Shown: positions 7,364 to 15,228 of the stretch, piece by piece | Layout of the letters: each line of letters starts with the position of its first letter | Position numbering within the stretch: the stretch's first letter is position 1 | DNA from: Bacteroides sp. | Lineage (GTDB): Bacteria > Bacteroidota > Bacteroidia > Bacteroidales > Bacteroidaceae | Direction: 5' to 3' | Assembly: GCA_030151635.1 (NCBI GenBank) | Contig: JASLDF010000196.1 | Coordinates: 1-23,155, forward strand | DNA length: 23,155 bases | Translations under genes and position numbers: made by a program | Notes under the pieces: model-generated | What the model saw: only the letters and a program-made list of their open reading frames with translations | Database searches by the model: none | What the model was told of the DNA's origin: nothing

Positions 7364-8287
7364 ATGACACTACAACAATTAGAATATATTTTGGCGGTAG
7401 ATGAACTCCGCCATTTTGGTCGTGCAGCCGAGAAATGTGGCGTTACACAGCCAACTTTGAGTGCAATGATACAAAAACTAGAAGATGAATTGGGCGTTAA
7501 ACTATTTGACAGAGGAATACAACCCATTGCTACAACACAAGTTGGCGAGAAGATTGTTAAACAAGCCAGAAGCATCATTGCCCAAACTCAGCAAGTCAAA
7601 GAAATTGTATCGGAAGAGCAAGACTCCATGTCGGGTACGTTACGTTTGGGCATATTACCCACAATTGCTCCCTACCTGCTGCCTCGCTTTTATCCGCAAT
7701 TTTTGGATAGATTCCCTCAATTGGATATTCGAATGAGCGAGATGAAAACCAAAGAAATTGAAATCGCTTTAAATGAAGGCGAACTTGATGCTGCAATAAT
7801 AGCTTCAAAGGTAAATGATGAATTTCTTCACGAACCGCTTTTTTATGAGGAATTCTATGGATACGTGTCAACCAAAGAGCCTTTGTTTCAACAAAACGTT
7901 ATACGCACCTCGGACATCTCTGGGCGTCACCTTTGGCTTTTGGACGAAGGGCATTGTTTTCGAGATCAATTGGTGAAGTTTTGTAATCTTTTACCAGCTC
8001 AAAACAGCCGTATGGCCTATCGTTTGGGAAGCATGGAGACCTTTATGCGCATGGTAGAGAGCGGTCAAGGCATCACTTTTATTCCTCAATTGGCACTAGA
8101 CCAGCTCAATACTTGTCAGCAAGAATTAGTGCGTCCATTTGCCATACCAACCCCTACTCGACTTGTTTCCATAATCTTTAAGAAAGACTTTATACGCCAC
8201 AAGTTGCTTGAAGTATTAAAAGAAGCCATCCAAAATGCCGTACCAGAAAAGATACATCATCCTAAAGCCAGCCAGTATTTAGTTTGA
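7364..8287 (+). CDS. oxyR: OxyR, peroxide-sensing LysR-family regulator
   Basis: The 307-residue protein has the LysR winged helix-turn-helix at about residues 1-60 (LQQLEYILAVDELRHFGRAA with the recognition segment VTQPTLSAMIQKLE) and a periplasmic-binding-like effector domain from about 90. The effector domain carries the OxyR redox pair Cys198 and Cys207 in GHCFRDQLVKFC, nine residues apart as in E. coli Cys199/Cys208; these form a disulfide on oxidation by hydrogen peroxide. The LGSMETFMRMVESGQGITFIP segment is also typical of OxyR. It is divergent from dps copy 2 and shares its operator. The C-terminus has a short extra tail (HHPKASQYLV). Expected targets here are both dps genes and itself. 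Confidence 0.93.
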   Translation: MTLQQLEYILAVDELRHFGRAAEKCGVTQPTLSAMIQKLEDELGVKLFDRGIQPIATTQVGEKIVKQARSIIAQTQQVKEIVSEEQDSMSGTLRLGILPTIAPYLLPRFYPQFLDRFPQLDIRMSEMKTKEIEIALNEGELDAAIIASKVNDEFLHEPLFYEEFYGYVSTKEPLFQQNVIRTSDISGRHLWLLDEGHCFRDQLVKFCNLLPAQNSRMAYRLGSMETFMRMVESGQGITFIPQLALDQLNTCQQELVRPFAIPTPTRLVSIIFKKDFIRHKLLEVLKEAIQNAVPEKIHHPKASQYLV

Positions 8288-8297
8288 TGTATTTATC

Positions 8298-8312
8298 ATA
8301 CACTTCGTGTAT
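8298..8312. repeat. Short inverted repeat after oxyR
   Basis: ATACAC (8298-8303) and GTGTAT (8307-8312) form a 6-bp stem with a 3-base loop ten bases after the oxyR stop codon. There is no adjacent T run, so it would be a weak terminator. Confidence 0.5.
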
Positions 8313-8316
8313 ACTC

Positions 8317-8342
8317 CATTTTGTTTAAATTTAAACAAAATG
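8317..8342. repeat. Perfect 26-base palindrome
   Basis: The 26 bases form a perfect palindrome centred on AAATTT, with arms beginning CATTTTG and ending CAAAATG. It could be a protein-binding dyad or a cruciform. An ATG for a 28-codon frame (8340-8426) begins at its last bases, but that frame is not convincing as a gene. Confidence 0.8.
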
Positions 8343-8462
8343 CGTACTAGTATCGTATCAAGCAACGTTAATAACCTTGTCGATTTAAAGACAGAAAAGA
8401 AATTGATAATGTTAATCACTATATAGGAACACCCTGTAACTTTGGCGATAGCTATCTGGTAA

Positions 8463-8481
8463 CTAGTGATATTATCACTAG
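8463..8481. repeat. 9-bp inverted repeat with single central base
   Basis: CTAGTGATA (8463-8471) and TATCACTAG (8473-8481) flank one T. It lies 44 bases ahead of the doubtful frame at 8525 and may be an operator or part of a degenerate element. Confidence 0.75.
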
Positions 8482-8497
8482 ATTTTAGAATACTTAA

Positions 8498-8806
8498 GAA
8501 GGAATTACGTACTTTATCAGTCGCTTGACTCGCAGAGTTACTTTGGCTGATGGCAACCTTGCGTACGCTAATTTATTTACAATACCTGCAGTTCTAGCTA
8601 AATATAACAATACACTTACTAAAGCTCTTACAAATAGTGGTGAGAGACAAGCAGAAGTATTTAGTCCTTTAAAAAATAATCTCACAACTATTAAACTTTT
8701 GAGTAGAGGTACTGATACCGTCACTCAAATTTTATTTGATGGAAGTAAATTCTTCTGCAAGTGTGAATCTCGGGGAATCACTGAAGAGTCTTGGATTCCA
8801 GAATAA
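8498..8806 (+). pseudogene. Unrecognised reading frame without a proper start, possibly decayed
   Basis: An open frame runs from just after a stop at 8495 to TAA at 8804-8806. It has no ATG; the earliest usual start is TTG at 8525, giving 93 residues (TLADGNLAYANLFTIPAVLAK near the start, DGSKFFCK and ESWIPE near the end). The composition is that of a soluble protein with ordinary codon use. A second open stretch in another frame lies just upstream (about 8382-8488, conceptual YIGTPCNFGDSYLVTSDI), so a longer gene broken by frameshifts is one explanation. I recognise no family. A hairpin with T run at 8941 could terminate it. Confidence 0.3.
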
Positions 8807-8940
8807 TCCCCAATTACTCTTTACAACTCTCCTTATGTTGCATATTAAGCTAATCTGCTAATGGATAACATCCTATTATAAATAAAGTGTGAAAGCATTA
8901 TTAAATAAACTTTTCATGAAGTATAATTCATAATAATCCA

Positions 8941-8971
8941 AGATAGTAATAAGACTATCTATACTTTTTTT
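8941..8971 (+). terminator. Probable terminator
   Basis: AGATAGT (8941-8947) and ACTATCT (8954-8960) form a 7-bp stem with a 6-base loop, followed after three bases by a run of T. It lies upstream of the gene at 9143. Confidence 0.5.
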
Positions 8972-9142
8972 ATCTGATATGTTTGTAAAAGCTACTGATT
9001 TTGACCAATTTTGAAGAATGATTTAAAGCGAGAATCAGATAAATAAAACTAGACAAAAGCAAACAGCCAACGAAAGACCCGAAGGCCTTAATCGGAAGTA
9101 ATCTACAAAAGACAATAGCTGTTGCATGATTAACATACTTGA

Positions 9143-10237
9143 ATGAAAAAAATATCAAATGTATTACTCTTTATTCTAATTGCCATTGGAGCCGGAAAGT
9201 ACATAGAGAAAGTAATAGATAACTCTTATAAGAACAAACATACGGTAGTAAAAACAACCAAAGATGTGGCACGTATAGAAGTTGAAAGAGATAGATTGGC
9301 GAAAGAGGAAGAAATGCGTTTCGCAATGCCCCTTAACTTGGGAGATACAGCTATAACTGCCGAAACTTCAGAATTCCAGATTGATTCGATTTTACTTTCG
9401 ACACCAGACTCAATCGAAACAGATTTGCCAACTTCTGTTTTGCAGGGCAATGTGCCAACAGATACCGTAATGAACGCTGTCATTGTTACTCCCAACGCAG
9501 AATCTGTAGATATTGCTACAGTCGCATCATCAGCAGTAAAAAATGAGATTAAACAACCGAAGGAGATTACTAAAAATAACCACCCGACTACTCATTACCA
9601 ACTTAACGAAGTTGAAGAGCCTAGAGTTCAATGCGATGATGTGATGAAAGAACCACCTCTAGATACTTTAGAAACAGATTTACCCGTTTATCAATTGAGC
9701 AAAGATGAATTAAAAGACCATTCAATCGTCCTTACGAAACGAGTTACAAAGTTTGACAAATCGATTTTAACTGATTTAAAAAAACAATTGATTGCGAATG
9801 TAAAAGAGAAGCAATTGGCAGCTAAACAAGAGGAAATTGTTTCCCCAAAAAGCCACCAATTCGAAGTCGATTTATTGGGTAAAGGAAACAATGCCACTGT
9901 AAATATCCAAATCAATGGGTTGGCTTATGTTGCTACACTTAATTTTAGTGCACCAATGGTTCAAATATCCGAATCTGAAAGAAATCAAATTCGAGAAACA
10001 AACAGTGCTACTTTACATTTAAATGGTGCAATGCAGTACCAACTGCCCGATGGAACTAACTTAAAGGTCGAGGTCATTAAACTCGAAGTCATAAAACTGG
10101 GTGAAAAGGTTCTACGAAATGTAGATGCTGTAGTTATCCCCGATCAGGATGTAAATATTATTTTAGGACAATCGGCATTTGCTCGATTAAACAATTTAGT
10201 GATAGACCAAGAAAAGGGCTTACTTAAATTTAATTAG
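9143..10237 (+). CDS. Membrane-anchored protein with degenerate retropepsin-like domain
   Basis: The 364-residue protein has an N-terminal membrane segment (about 4-18), a long polar, Thr/Glu/Lys-rich linker (about 25-230), and a C-terminal domain from about 240. That domain follows the single-domain retropepsin-like aspartic protease pattern: VNIQINGLAY, then MVQIS, LPDGTNLKVEVIKLEVIKLG, LRNVDAVV, and IILGQSAFARL (Gly342-Gln343-Ser344) with a final hydrophobic strand. Where the family has Asp-Thr-Gly-Ala-Ser before the V-x-IS strand, this protein reads Asn267-Phe-Ser-Ala-Pro271. The catalytic aspartate is therefore absent, and proteolysis is unlikely; a binding or scaffold role is my inference. 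Residues 310-314 are tandemly duplicated (EVIKL twice). The start at 9143 is the ATG directly before the hydrophobic segment. Confidence 0.75.
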   Translation: MKKISNVLLFILIAIGAGKYIEKVIDNSYKNKHTVVKTTKDVARIEVERDRLAKEEEMRFAMPLNLGDTAITAETSEFQIDSILLSTPDSIETDLPTSVLQGNVPTDTVMNAVIVTPNAESVDIATVASSAVKNEIKQPKEITKNNHPTTHYQLNEVEEPRVQCDDVMKEPPLDTLETDLPVYQLSKDELKDHSIVLTKRVTKFDKSILTDLKKQLIANVKEKQLAAKQEEIVSPKSHQFEVDLLGKGNNATVNIQINGLAYVATLNFSAPMVQISESERNQIRETNSATLHLNGAMQYQLPDGTNLKVEVIKLEVIKLGEKVLRNVDAVVIPDQDVNIILGQSAFARLNNLVIDQEKGLLKFN

Positions 10238-10255
10238 TACATCCGTTCGTTCTAT

Positions 10256-10302
10256 TGTATACAAAAAAGAGTTCTAAAAATTAGAACTCTTTTTTGTATA
10301 CA
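10256..10302. terminator. Bidirectional terminator, 22-bp perfect stem
   Basis: Perfect 22-bp arms (10256-10277 and 10281-10302) enclose a 3-base loop. A and T runs within the arms give a U tract for either direction. It separates the convergent genes ending at 10237 and 10319. Confidence 0.9.
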
Positions 10303-10318
10303 TGTATTTTGATTAATC

Positions 10319-10774
10319 TTATTTCTTACCAATCCATTTAACTTTAATACTGGTAATGTCTTTATATTCTTTTCTAAAATCATCTCCAGCATCTGGGATA
10401 TTGAGTGTTATCGTATTATCTAAAATGTAGTAGGTGAAGAAAATAGAGCTATCTGTTAATTTAACATATATATGGTCGCCCTTAACATCATAGTCTCCAT
10501 CGTCTTTTTTACCTATTGCACGTGTATCAAAATTGTCTTTCACAGCAATCCCCACAGTGCCGTCGTTATTAAAGCTAATCGATTTATAATCGTACTCTTC
10601 TTTTAAAGCACGTTCTATTTCTGTCTTTTTAGGATGATTAACTGGCAAGAGCTCTATTTGAAGTCCTGGAGCAGCTCTCCATGTACCTCGAATTTCTTTA
10701 CCATCTTCGTCCGATGTACAAGATGCCAACATTATTAGTGGCAAAACAAACATCAAGTAAACTAGTTTCTTCAT
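10319..10774 (-). CDS. Lipoprotein with lipocalin-like C-terminal part, function unknown
   Basis: The 151-residue protein starts with a lipoprotein signal: MKKLVYLMFVLPLIMLASC, lipobox LASC with Cys19, then the acidic stretch TSDEDGKE that often accompanies surface or outer-membrane lipoproteins in Bacteroidota. The remainder begins GTWRA and continues with alternating strands (SISFNNDGTVGIAV, DYDVKGDHIYVKL, TYYILDNTITLNI), a pattern like small lipocalin-type DUFs of this phylum; I cannot name the family. It begins 50 bp after the membrane-protein gene on the same strand, so the two are probably cotranscribed, and it is closed by the terminator at 10256-10302. Confidence 0.75.
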   Translation of the reverse strand: MKKLVYLMFVLPLIMLASCTSDEDGKEIRGTWRAAPGLQIELLPVNHPKKTEIERALKEEYDYKSISFNNDGTVGIAVKDNFDTRAIGKKDDGDYDVKGDHIYVKLTDSSIFFTYYILDNTITLNIPDAGDDFRKEYKDITSIKVKWIGKK

Positions 10775-10824
10775 TTCTTTTTAGTATTTAGTTAATAACA
10801 TATTTATCTTAATAAAACAGGGCA

Positions 10825-11466
10825 TCAGTAGTAGTCAAAATGAACTTTCACGCCTTTGCTCATGGCCTCCTTGTACAACAACTCATAGAGTAAATCTTTT
10901 GCTTTTATGTAACGAATAGGCACCAACATATCTATATTTTTATCGGTTAAATCAAGCGTCTTTACATGCGTTTTTCTAAACTTAAGATACAGATAATGCT
11001 TATTGATACGAATCATCTTAAAGTCGGTCCAGCGAAAAGAGTCGTTTCTCAAACTCGATTTCTCTTCAATGCCACCAATATTAAAGGTATAATTAAATTT
11101 TAATTCCCCTTCAAGGTGAATACAAAGATTTGCAATATCTCTCCGAAGTCTATTCTTTCTTATTAGCAACAGAATCAACAAATAAAAATTATAGAACATG
11201 GTGAGAATGCCTAGCACCATTAATAAAACAAAAAGTCGTTGCAAGCTACTTTGATCACTAAACTCTACAAAAGTAAGTGCTAGACCGGAGAAAATTAAAA
11301 AAACAAGGGCCGTAATTATCATGGACCAAGGCTTTCTAAGATCGAACTTTTGAAGCATTCCTAGTTGCATTTTCCACATTCTTAAATAGTGAATATTGCT
11401 AGTTTTGAAATCTACCTCCAAGACTTTTTGCCCTTGAATTGCACTGTTTTCATCCTTTTTCAACAT
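10825..11466 (-). CDS. Two-helix membrane protein, YcxB-like
   Basis: The 213-residue protein has two membrane segments (about 48-68 and 80-103) between a cytosolic N-terminal part and a C-terminal domain. The C-terminal domain contains FRWTDFKMIRINKHYLYLKFRK followed by a hydrophobic strand and VPIRYI, which resembles the YcxB/PH-like fold (a conserved Trp before a strand and a LYL segment). The assignment is tentative. It is the first gene of a probable two-gene operon with the lipoprotein downstream. A one-mismatch -7 element (TATCTTCG, minus strand, 11472-11479) lies directly before the ATG and would give an almost leaderless transcript. Function unknown. Confidence 0.7.
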   Translation of the reverse strand: MLKKDENSAIQGQKVLEVDFKTSNIHYLRMWKMQLGMLQKFDLRKPWSMIITALVFLIFSGLALTFVEFSDQSSLQRLFVLLMVLGILTMFYNFYLLILLLIRKNRLRRDIANLCIHLEGELKFNYTFNIGGIEEKSSLRNDSFRWTDFKMIRINKHYLYLKFRKTHVKTLDLTDKNIDMLVPIRYIKAKDLLYELLYKEAMSKGVKVHFDYY

Positions 11467-11802
11467 ACTAGCGAAGATACTACTTTAATGATATTTTACA
11501 GCCAGATTTAATCATTAATTGTTTTTACAACAAACTACTACTCGCTTTCATTCAACTATAATTCCTTCTATTGGTTCTAAAAATGTAATATTGAACATTA
11601 AACTCCATATTTTTAAGATTATGGTACAGTTGCAATCTACCGCTATTAGATTCCTAAAGTTGTACGAACCAAGAGTTCCGCTCCTCATATTCAACGATTC
11701 TTCTCGTTTTATGTGACATGACAACCGTTCCTTTCCGTTTTTTATCCTTATCTTTGATTTATCGATATTTAGCTAGTTACACATCCAAATCATATTCAAT
11801 TG
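11467..11802. other. Intergenic region between divergent membrane-protein and patatin genes
   Basis: The 336 bases hold promoters for both directions, including the patatin -7 element at 11749-11756. An open frame at 11519-11716 has only a TTG start and no protein-like features. Nothing else is recognised. Confidence 0.6.
11749..11756 (+). promoter_or_regulatory. -7 promoter element TATCTTTG for the patatin gene
   Basis: TATCTTTG matches TAnnTTTG and predicts a leader of about 40 bases before the ATG at 11803. No clear TTG is seen at the -33 position. Confidence 0.5.
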
Positions 11803-14103
11803 ATGAAGAAGTTTATCTTATTTACATTTAGCTGTCTTTTAGCTTTAATTCCGGCAACTGCACAACGTGTTGGCCTTGTTCTTAGTGGTGGTGGTGCAAA
11901 AGGAATGACTCACATTGGGGTTATTCGTGCATTGGAAGAGAATGGAATTCCCATCGACTATATTACAGGGACTTCAATGGGGGCAGTAATAGGTTCATTA
12001 TACGCCATTGGATACTCGCCCGATGATATGGCAGAAATTATAGGTTCTGAGGATTTTAAACGTTGGTATTCTGCGCAAGTAGAGCCTCAATATGTTTATT
12101 ATTTTAAAAAGAACAAACCATCTCCTGAATTTTTAAACATTCGAATGCGATTAAAGAAGGATTCTATGCGTGTAAAAACGCAGTTCCTACCCAGTAGTGT
12201 GGTAGATCCAATCCAAATGAACATCGCTTTTATAGATATTTATGCACGTGGTACTGCCCATTCGGGTGGTAACTTCAATAAATTATTTGTACCCTTCCGA
12301 AGTGTTGCGTCGGACATCTATAACAAGAAGCAGATGATTTTCGAGAAAGGTGACTTGGGTGATGCTGTTCGTGCATCGATGAGTTTCCCATTTGTTTTTA
12401 AACCTATTGAGATTGATGGGGTGCTTGCATACGATGGTGGTATGTATAACAACTTCCCTGTTGATGTAATGCGACGTGATTTTGAACCCGACATTATTAT
12501 TGGTAGTGTGGTGGCTCGTAATCCAGATGCCCCACAGCTAGGAAACTTCATGAGCCAGATTGACAACATGGTGATGCAAAAGTCTGATTACACGCTCCCC
12601 GATTCATTAGGTGTGCTGCTAAACTTCAGATTTACAGATATCAGCCTAATGGATTTTGATATGGTTGAAGAGTTAGATAAAATTGGTTATGACGGAACGA
12701 TGGAACAGATGGAAACCATTAAAACACGCATTTCTAGACGAATGTCTGAAGACAATGTGATGTTACGTCGTAAGATTTTTAAAAGTAATTTGCCCGACTT
12801 CCGATTTAGAAATATTCAAATTAAAGGAGCTACGGCACAACAACAAACCTACATTCACCGCGAATTTATTCCCGATTTACCGGATGGATATATCTCGTAC
12901 GAAAACTTCAAACGCACCTATTTTAAATTGCTATCGGGTAATATGATTTCGGAAATCATTCCTCATGCAGTTTATGACAAACTAGACGATTCGTATGATC
13001 TGGATTTAAATGTAGAGTTTCAGGATAACTTGGCACTACGAATTGGAGGGAATATATCGACCGCCAATGCCAATGAAATTTACTTAGGGGCAACGTATCA
13101 GAACGTTAATAACATTGCTAAGGAAATTAGTTTTGACACTCAAATTGGTAAGGTTTATAACAATGCCCAGTTTATGGGGCGTTTCGATTTACCAACCAAA
13201 ATACCATCATCCTATCGAGTTATTTTGTCAATGAGCACTTTCGATTACTTCAAGAACGACAAAATATTTAGTAAGAAGGTGAATCCTATTTTTAATAGTA
13301 ATGAAGAAATGTTTGCCAAAGTGGTTACCTCTCTTCCTTTCTTAACCACAAAGCGTGTTGACTTCTCATTTGGTGTGGCTAAACAGCGTGATAAATATTA
13401 TCAAACAAATGTAATTGACTTTGACAACGACCGCCCTGACAAAACTGACTATAGACTTTATGGAGGTAGTATGGGGATTGAAAGTAACACACTGAACACC
13501 AAACAATTTGCTACTGATGGATATGCAGAAAAATTAAGTGCACATTTATATTGGGGTAAAGAAACCTATAAACCGGGTAGAACAAGTAAAGACTTGCCTT
13601 CGGACAAACGCCATTCATGGATCCAATTTGCCTACAATCGTGAGCAATATTACAACTTAAGTAAACGCTTTGTATTAGGCTGGCAGGTTGATGCATTGTA
13701 CTCATCGAGAAACTTCTCGGACAATTACCAAGCAACGATGATGCAAGCGGGTGTTTTCTCGCCTACACCACACAGTATGCTTGCCTATAATGAAGCATTC
13801 CGTGCTAATCAATTTATGGCTGGGGGAATTAAACCTATTTTCAAGTTGACGAAAATGCTGCAATGGAGAACTGAATTATATGCTTTTGCTCCTATTTTTG
13901 AAATTAAACAAGATAAATTCAGAAAGCCTTACTACGGAAAGGCCTTTAATAATGTGGAGATTTTAGCTGAAACGTCTGTAGTTTTTCAATTGCCCTTTGG
14001 TGCAGTTTCGGGATTCTTTAACTATTATAGTTCACCGAAAGCAGAATGGAATGTTGGACTTTCAATTGGATGGCTATTATTTAATCATAAGTTTATTGAA
14101 TAA
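11803..14103 (+). CDS. Patatin-like phospholipase with C-terminal surface-antigen (BamA-type) barrel
   Basis: The 766-residue protein has a signal peptide (residues 1-20, MKKFILF to PATA), then a patatin domain: oxyanion motif GGGAKG at 29-34, nucleophile motif GTSMG with Ser58, and the dyad aspartate Asp211 in DGG. All catalytic elements are intact, so acyl-ester hydrolysis of phospholipids is expected. Residues from about 335 form a POTRA-like segment (FRFRNIQIKGATAQQQTYIHREF) and from about 400 a barrel ending in GWLLFNHKF, the Bac_surface_Ag type. The layout resembles PlpD-type (type Vd) secretion and the patatin of Porphyromonas. The N-terminal domain should lie at the cell surface or periplasm. 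I start at the ATG 11803, because the frame's earlier codon at 11800 is TTG and adds only one residue. Monocistronic, with its own terminator. Confidence 0.92.
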   Translation: MKKFILFTFSCLLALIPATAQRVGLVLSGGGAKGMTHIGVIRALEENGIPIDYITGTSMGAVIGSLYAIGYSPDDMAEIIGSEDFKRWYSAQVEPQYVYYFKKNKPSPEFLNIRMRLKKDSMRVKTQFLPSSVVDPIQMNIAFIDIYARGTAHSGGNFNKLFVPFRSVASDIYNKKQMIFEKGDLGDAVRASMSFPFVFKPIEIDGVLAYDGGMYNNFPVDVMRRDFEPDIIIGSVVARNPDAPQLGNFMSQIDNMVMQKSDYTLPDSLGVLLNFRFTDISLMDFDMVEELDKIGYDGTMEQMETIKTRISRRMSEDNVMLRRKIFKSNLPDFRFRNIQIKGATAQQQTYIHREFIPDLPDGYISYENFKRTYFKLLSGNMISEIIPHAVYDKLDDSYDLDLNVEFQDNLALRIGGNISTANANEIYLGATYQNVNNIAKEISFDTQIGKVYNNAQFMGRFDLPTKIPSSYRVILSMSTFDYFKNDKIFSKKVNPIFNSNEEMFAKVVTSLPFLTTKRVDFSFGVAKQRDKYYQTNVIDFDNDRPDKTDYRLYGGSMGIESNTLNTKQFATDGYAEKLSAHLYWGKETYKPGRTSKDLPSDKRHSWIQFAYNREQYYNLSKRFVLGWQVDALYSSRNFSDNYQATMMQAGVFSPTPHSMLAYNEAFRANQFMAGGIKPIFKLTKMLQWRTELYAFAPIFEIKQDKFRKPYYGKAFNNVEILAETSVVFQLPFGAVSGFFNYYSSPKAEWNVGLSIGWLLFNHKFIE

Positions 14104-14124
14104 CCCATCAACTAAGAGATAATG

Positions 14125-14165
14125 CAAAGGCAATGTATAGATTATACGTTGCCTTTGTTGTTTTA
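14125..14165 (+). terminator. Terminator of the patatin gene
   Basis: CAAAGGCAA (14125-14133) pairs with TTGCCTTTG (14049 plus 100 positions, that is 14149-14157), continued by GTATA/TATAC around a 3-base loop with one T-G pair between. A T-rich tail follows. Confidence 0.85.
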
Positions 14166-14218
14166 TGCCCGTTTCGAATTATTTATCTGGTAAATAAGAA
14201 AATATCACCACAATCTAA

Positions 14219-14226
14219 TATCTTTG
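14219..14226 (+). promoter_or_regulatory. -7 promoter element TATCTTTG for the LiaF-like gene
   Basis: Exact TAnnTTTG match, about 70 bases before the ATG at 14296, located after the patatin terminator. The leader would be about 60 bases. Confidence 0.5.
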
Positions 14227-14295
14227 TTATAAACGAGTTCGAGTGAAAGAAAAATCATCGAACTGAGTCAATTATCTTCTTAAATAAAATAGCAT

Positions 14296-15039
14296 ATGAA
14301 TAATTCCAATCAGCCAAAGAACAACCAAAGCAACACTCCTTTCATTGCATTTCTTTTTATATTGATGGGAGCCATTTTCTTGCTAAAGAATTTGGGTATT
14401 CTACCTTATGGCATAACAACACTTTTACTCTCTTGGAAAACAATGATTGTAGCAATTGGAGGCTGGATGTTATATCGCAGACAACCGACAGCAGGCATTG
14501 TGCTTATTGTAGTGGGCTTATTCTTTATGTTTCCAAATGTCATTAATTTATTGCCTGCAAACTGGAGATTTCCATTTAACCGAAGAATCATGTGGCCTGT
14601 TGCGTTAATAGCATTTGGTTTATACTTATATTATAACAGTCGCAAGAAAGCTGTTTTTAGCTATGAGATGGACAATGGTGGTTCTCCTTCTGATGCCTCC
14701 TCTCAAGCGGAATACATCTATAAAAGCACATTCTTGAGTTCTGAAATATTAGCACCAAAACATCCTATTTTAGGAGGTGCAATACGGGTCACTTTGGGTG
14801 ATTTAGTTTTAAATCTAAAAGATGCTTCTATTCAAGGAAGCTCTATTACTCTTCCTGTGGAATCTAATTTAGCAAGCTTAACTATTATAGTACCCGAAAT
14901 ATGGATGGTAGAAATTATGCAAAACAATACTCTTGGAAACATTAATGATGAACGCATATCTAAATTAAGCGGAGCAAACCTCCCAACTTTAAGACTGAAT
15001 TGCAACTGCGTTATGGGCTCAATTCGAATTATCAATTAA
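14296..15039 (+). CDS. LiaF-like membrane protein
   Basis: The 247-residue protein has a polar Asn/Gln-rich N-terminus, then four hydrophobic segments (about 15-31, 40-59, 64-81 and 98-114), the LiaI/LiaF-type transmembrane block (DUF5668-like, with LxNLGILP and a repeated VGLFFMFPN motif). After a polar linker the C-terminal part (about 145-247) is a repetitive strand domain (FLSSEILAPKHPILGGAIRVTLGDLVLNLKDA, IVPEIWMVEI) similar to the LiaF_C cell-wall stress domain. In Firmicutes LiaF restrains the LiaRS envelope-stress pathway; in Bacteroidota the role is not established, and no two-component genes are next to it. It is closed by the terminator at 15114-15148. Confidence 0.8.
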   Translation: MNNSNQPKNNQSNTPFIAFLFILMGAIFLLKNLGILPYGITTLLLSWKTMIVAIGGWMLYRRQPTAGIVLIVVGLFFMFPNVINLLPANWRFPFNRRIMWPVALIAFGLYLYYNSRKKAVFSYEMDNGGSPSDASSQAEYIYKSTFLSSEILAPKHPILGGAIRVTLGDLVLNLKDASIQGSSITLPVESNLASLTIIVPEIWMVEIMQNNTLGNINDERISKLSGANLPTLRLNCNCVMGSIRIIN

Positions 15040-15113
15040 TTCACAGTATCTTACTTTAGAAGAAACATCTGCCATATATCAAAACCAACAACAGGTTTAA
15101 TCTACTAATATAC

Positions 15114-15148
15114 AGAGATGTGCATTTATTTAGCACATCTCTTTTTTT
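15114..15148 (+). terminator. Rho-independent terminator of the LiaF-like gene
   Basis: AGAGATGTGC (15114-15123) pairs perfectly with GCACATCTCT (15133-15142) over a 9-base loop and runs into seven T. An ATG at 15118 lies inside this stem, which argues against its being the start of the following exonuclease gene. Confidence 0.9.
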
Positions 15149-15228
15149 ATGCAAACGAAACTATTACATCTCGTTGCAAGGAACATGATAATCTTCTATT
15201 TTTAGGGCTAAGAACGAAAAGTAATTTA

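Larger units (their letters stand above)
8288..9142. other. Long region with palindromes and one doubtful gene
   Basis: The 855 bases between oxyR and the next clear gene hold a cluster of palindromes at 8298-8481, a doubtful reading frame ending at 8806, a terminator-like hairpin at 8941-8970 and a possible -7 element TATGTTTG at 8978-8985 that could serve the gene at 9143. No other gene, RNA or mobile element is recognised. Confidence 0.6.

Noticed and set aside
8340..8426. 28-codon ATG frame starting at the end of the 26-base palindrome
   Set aside because: Too short to support, no recognisable features, and it stops in the middle of the region where other frames are open.
8494..8724. Minus-strand open frame of 76 codons opposite the doubtful 8525 frame
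   Set aside because: Its basic, hydrophobic composition is typical of antisense translation, and no promoter or terminator fits that direction.
11519..11716. Open frame of 65 codons in the gap before the patatin gene
   Set aside because: It begins with TTG, has no promoter or ribosome-binding signal directly ahead, and its sequence shows no protein-like pattern; the gap is better explained as divergent promoters.
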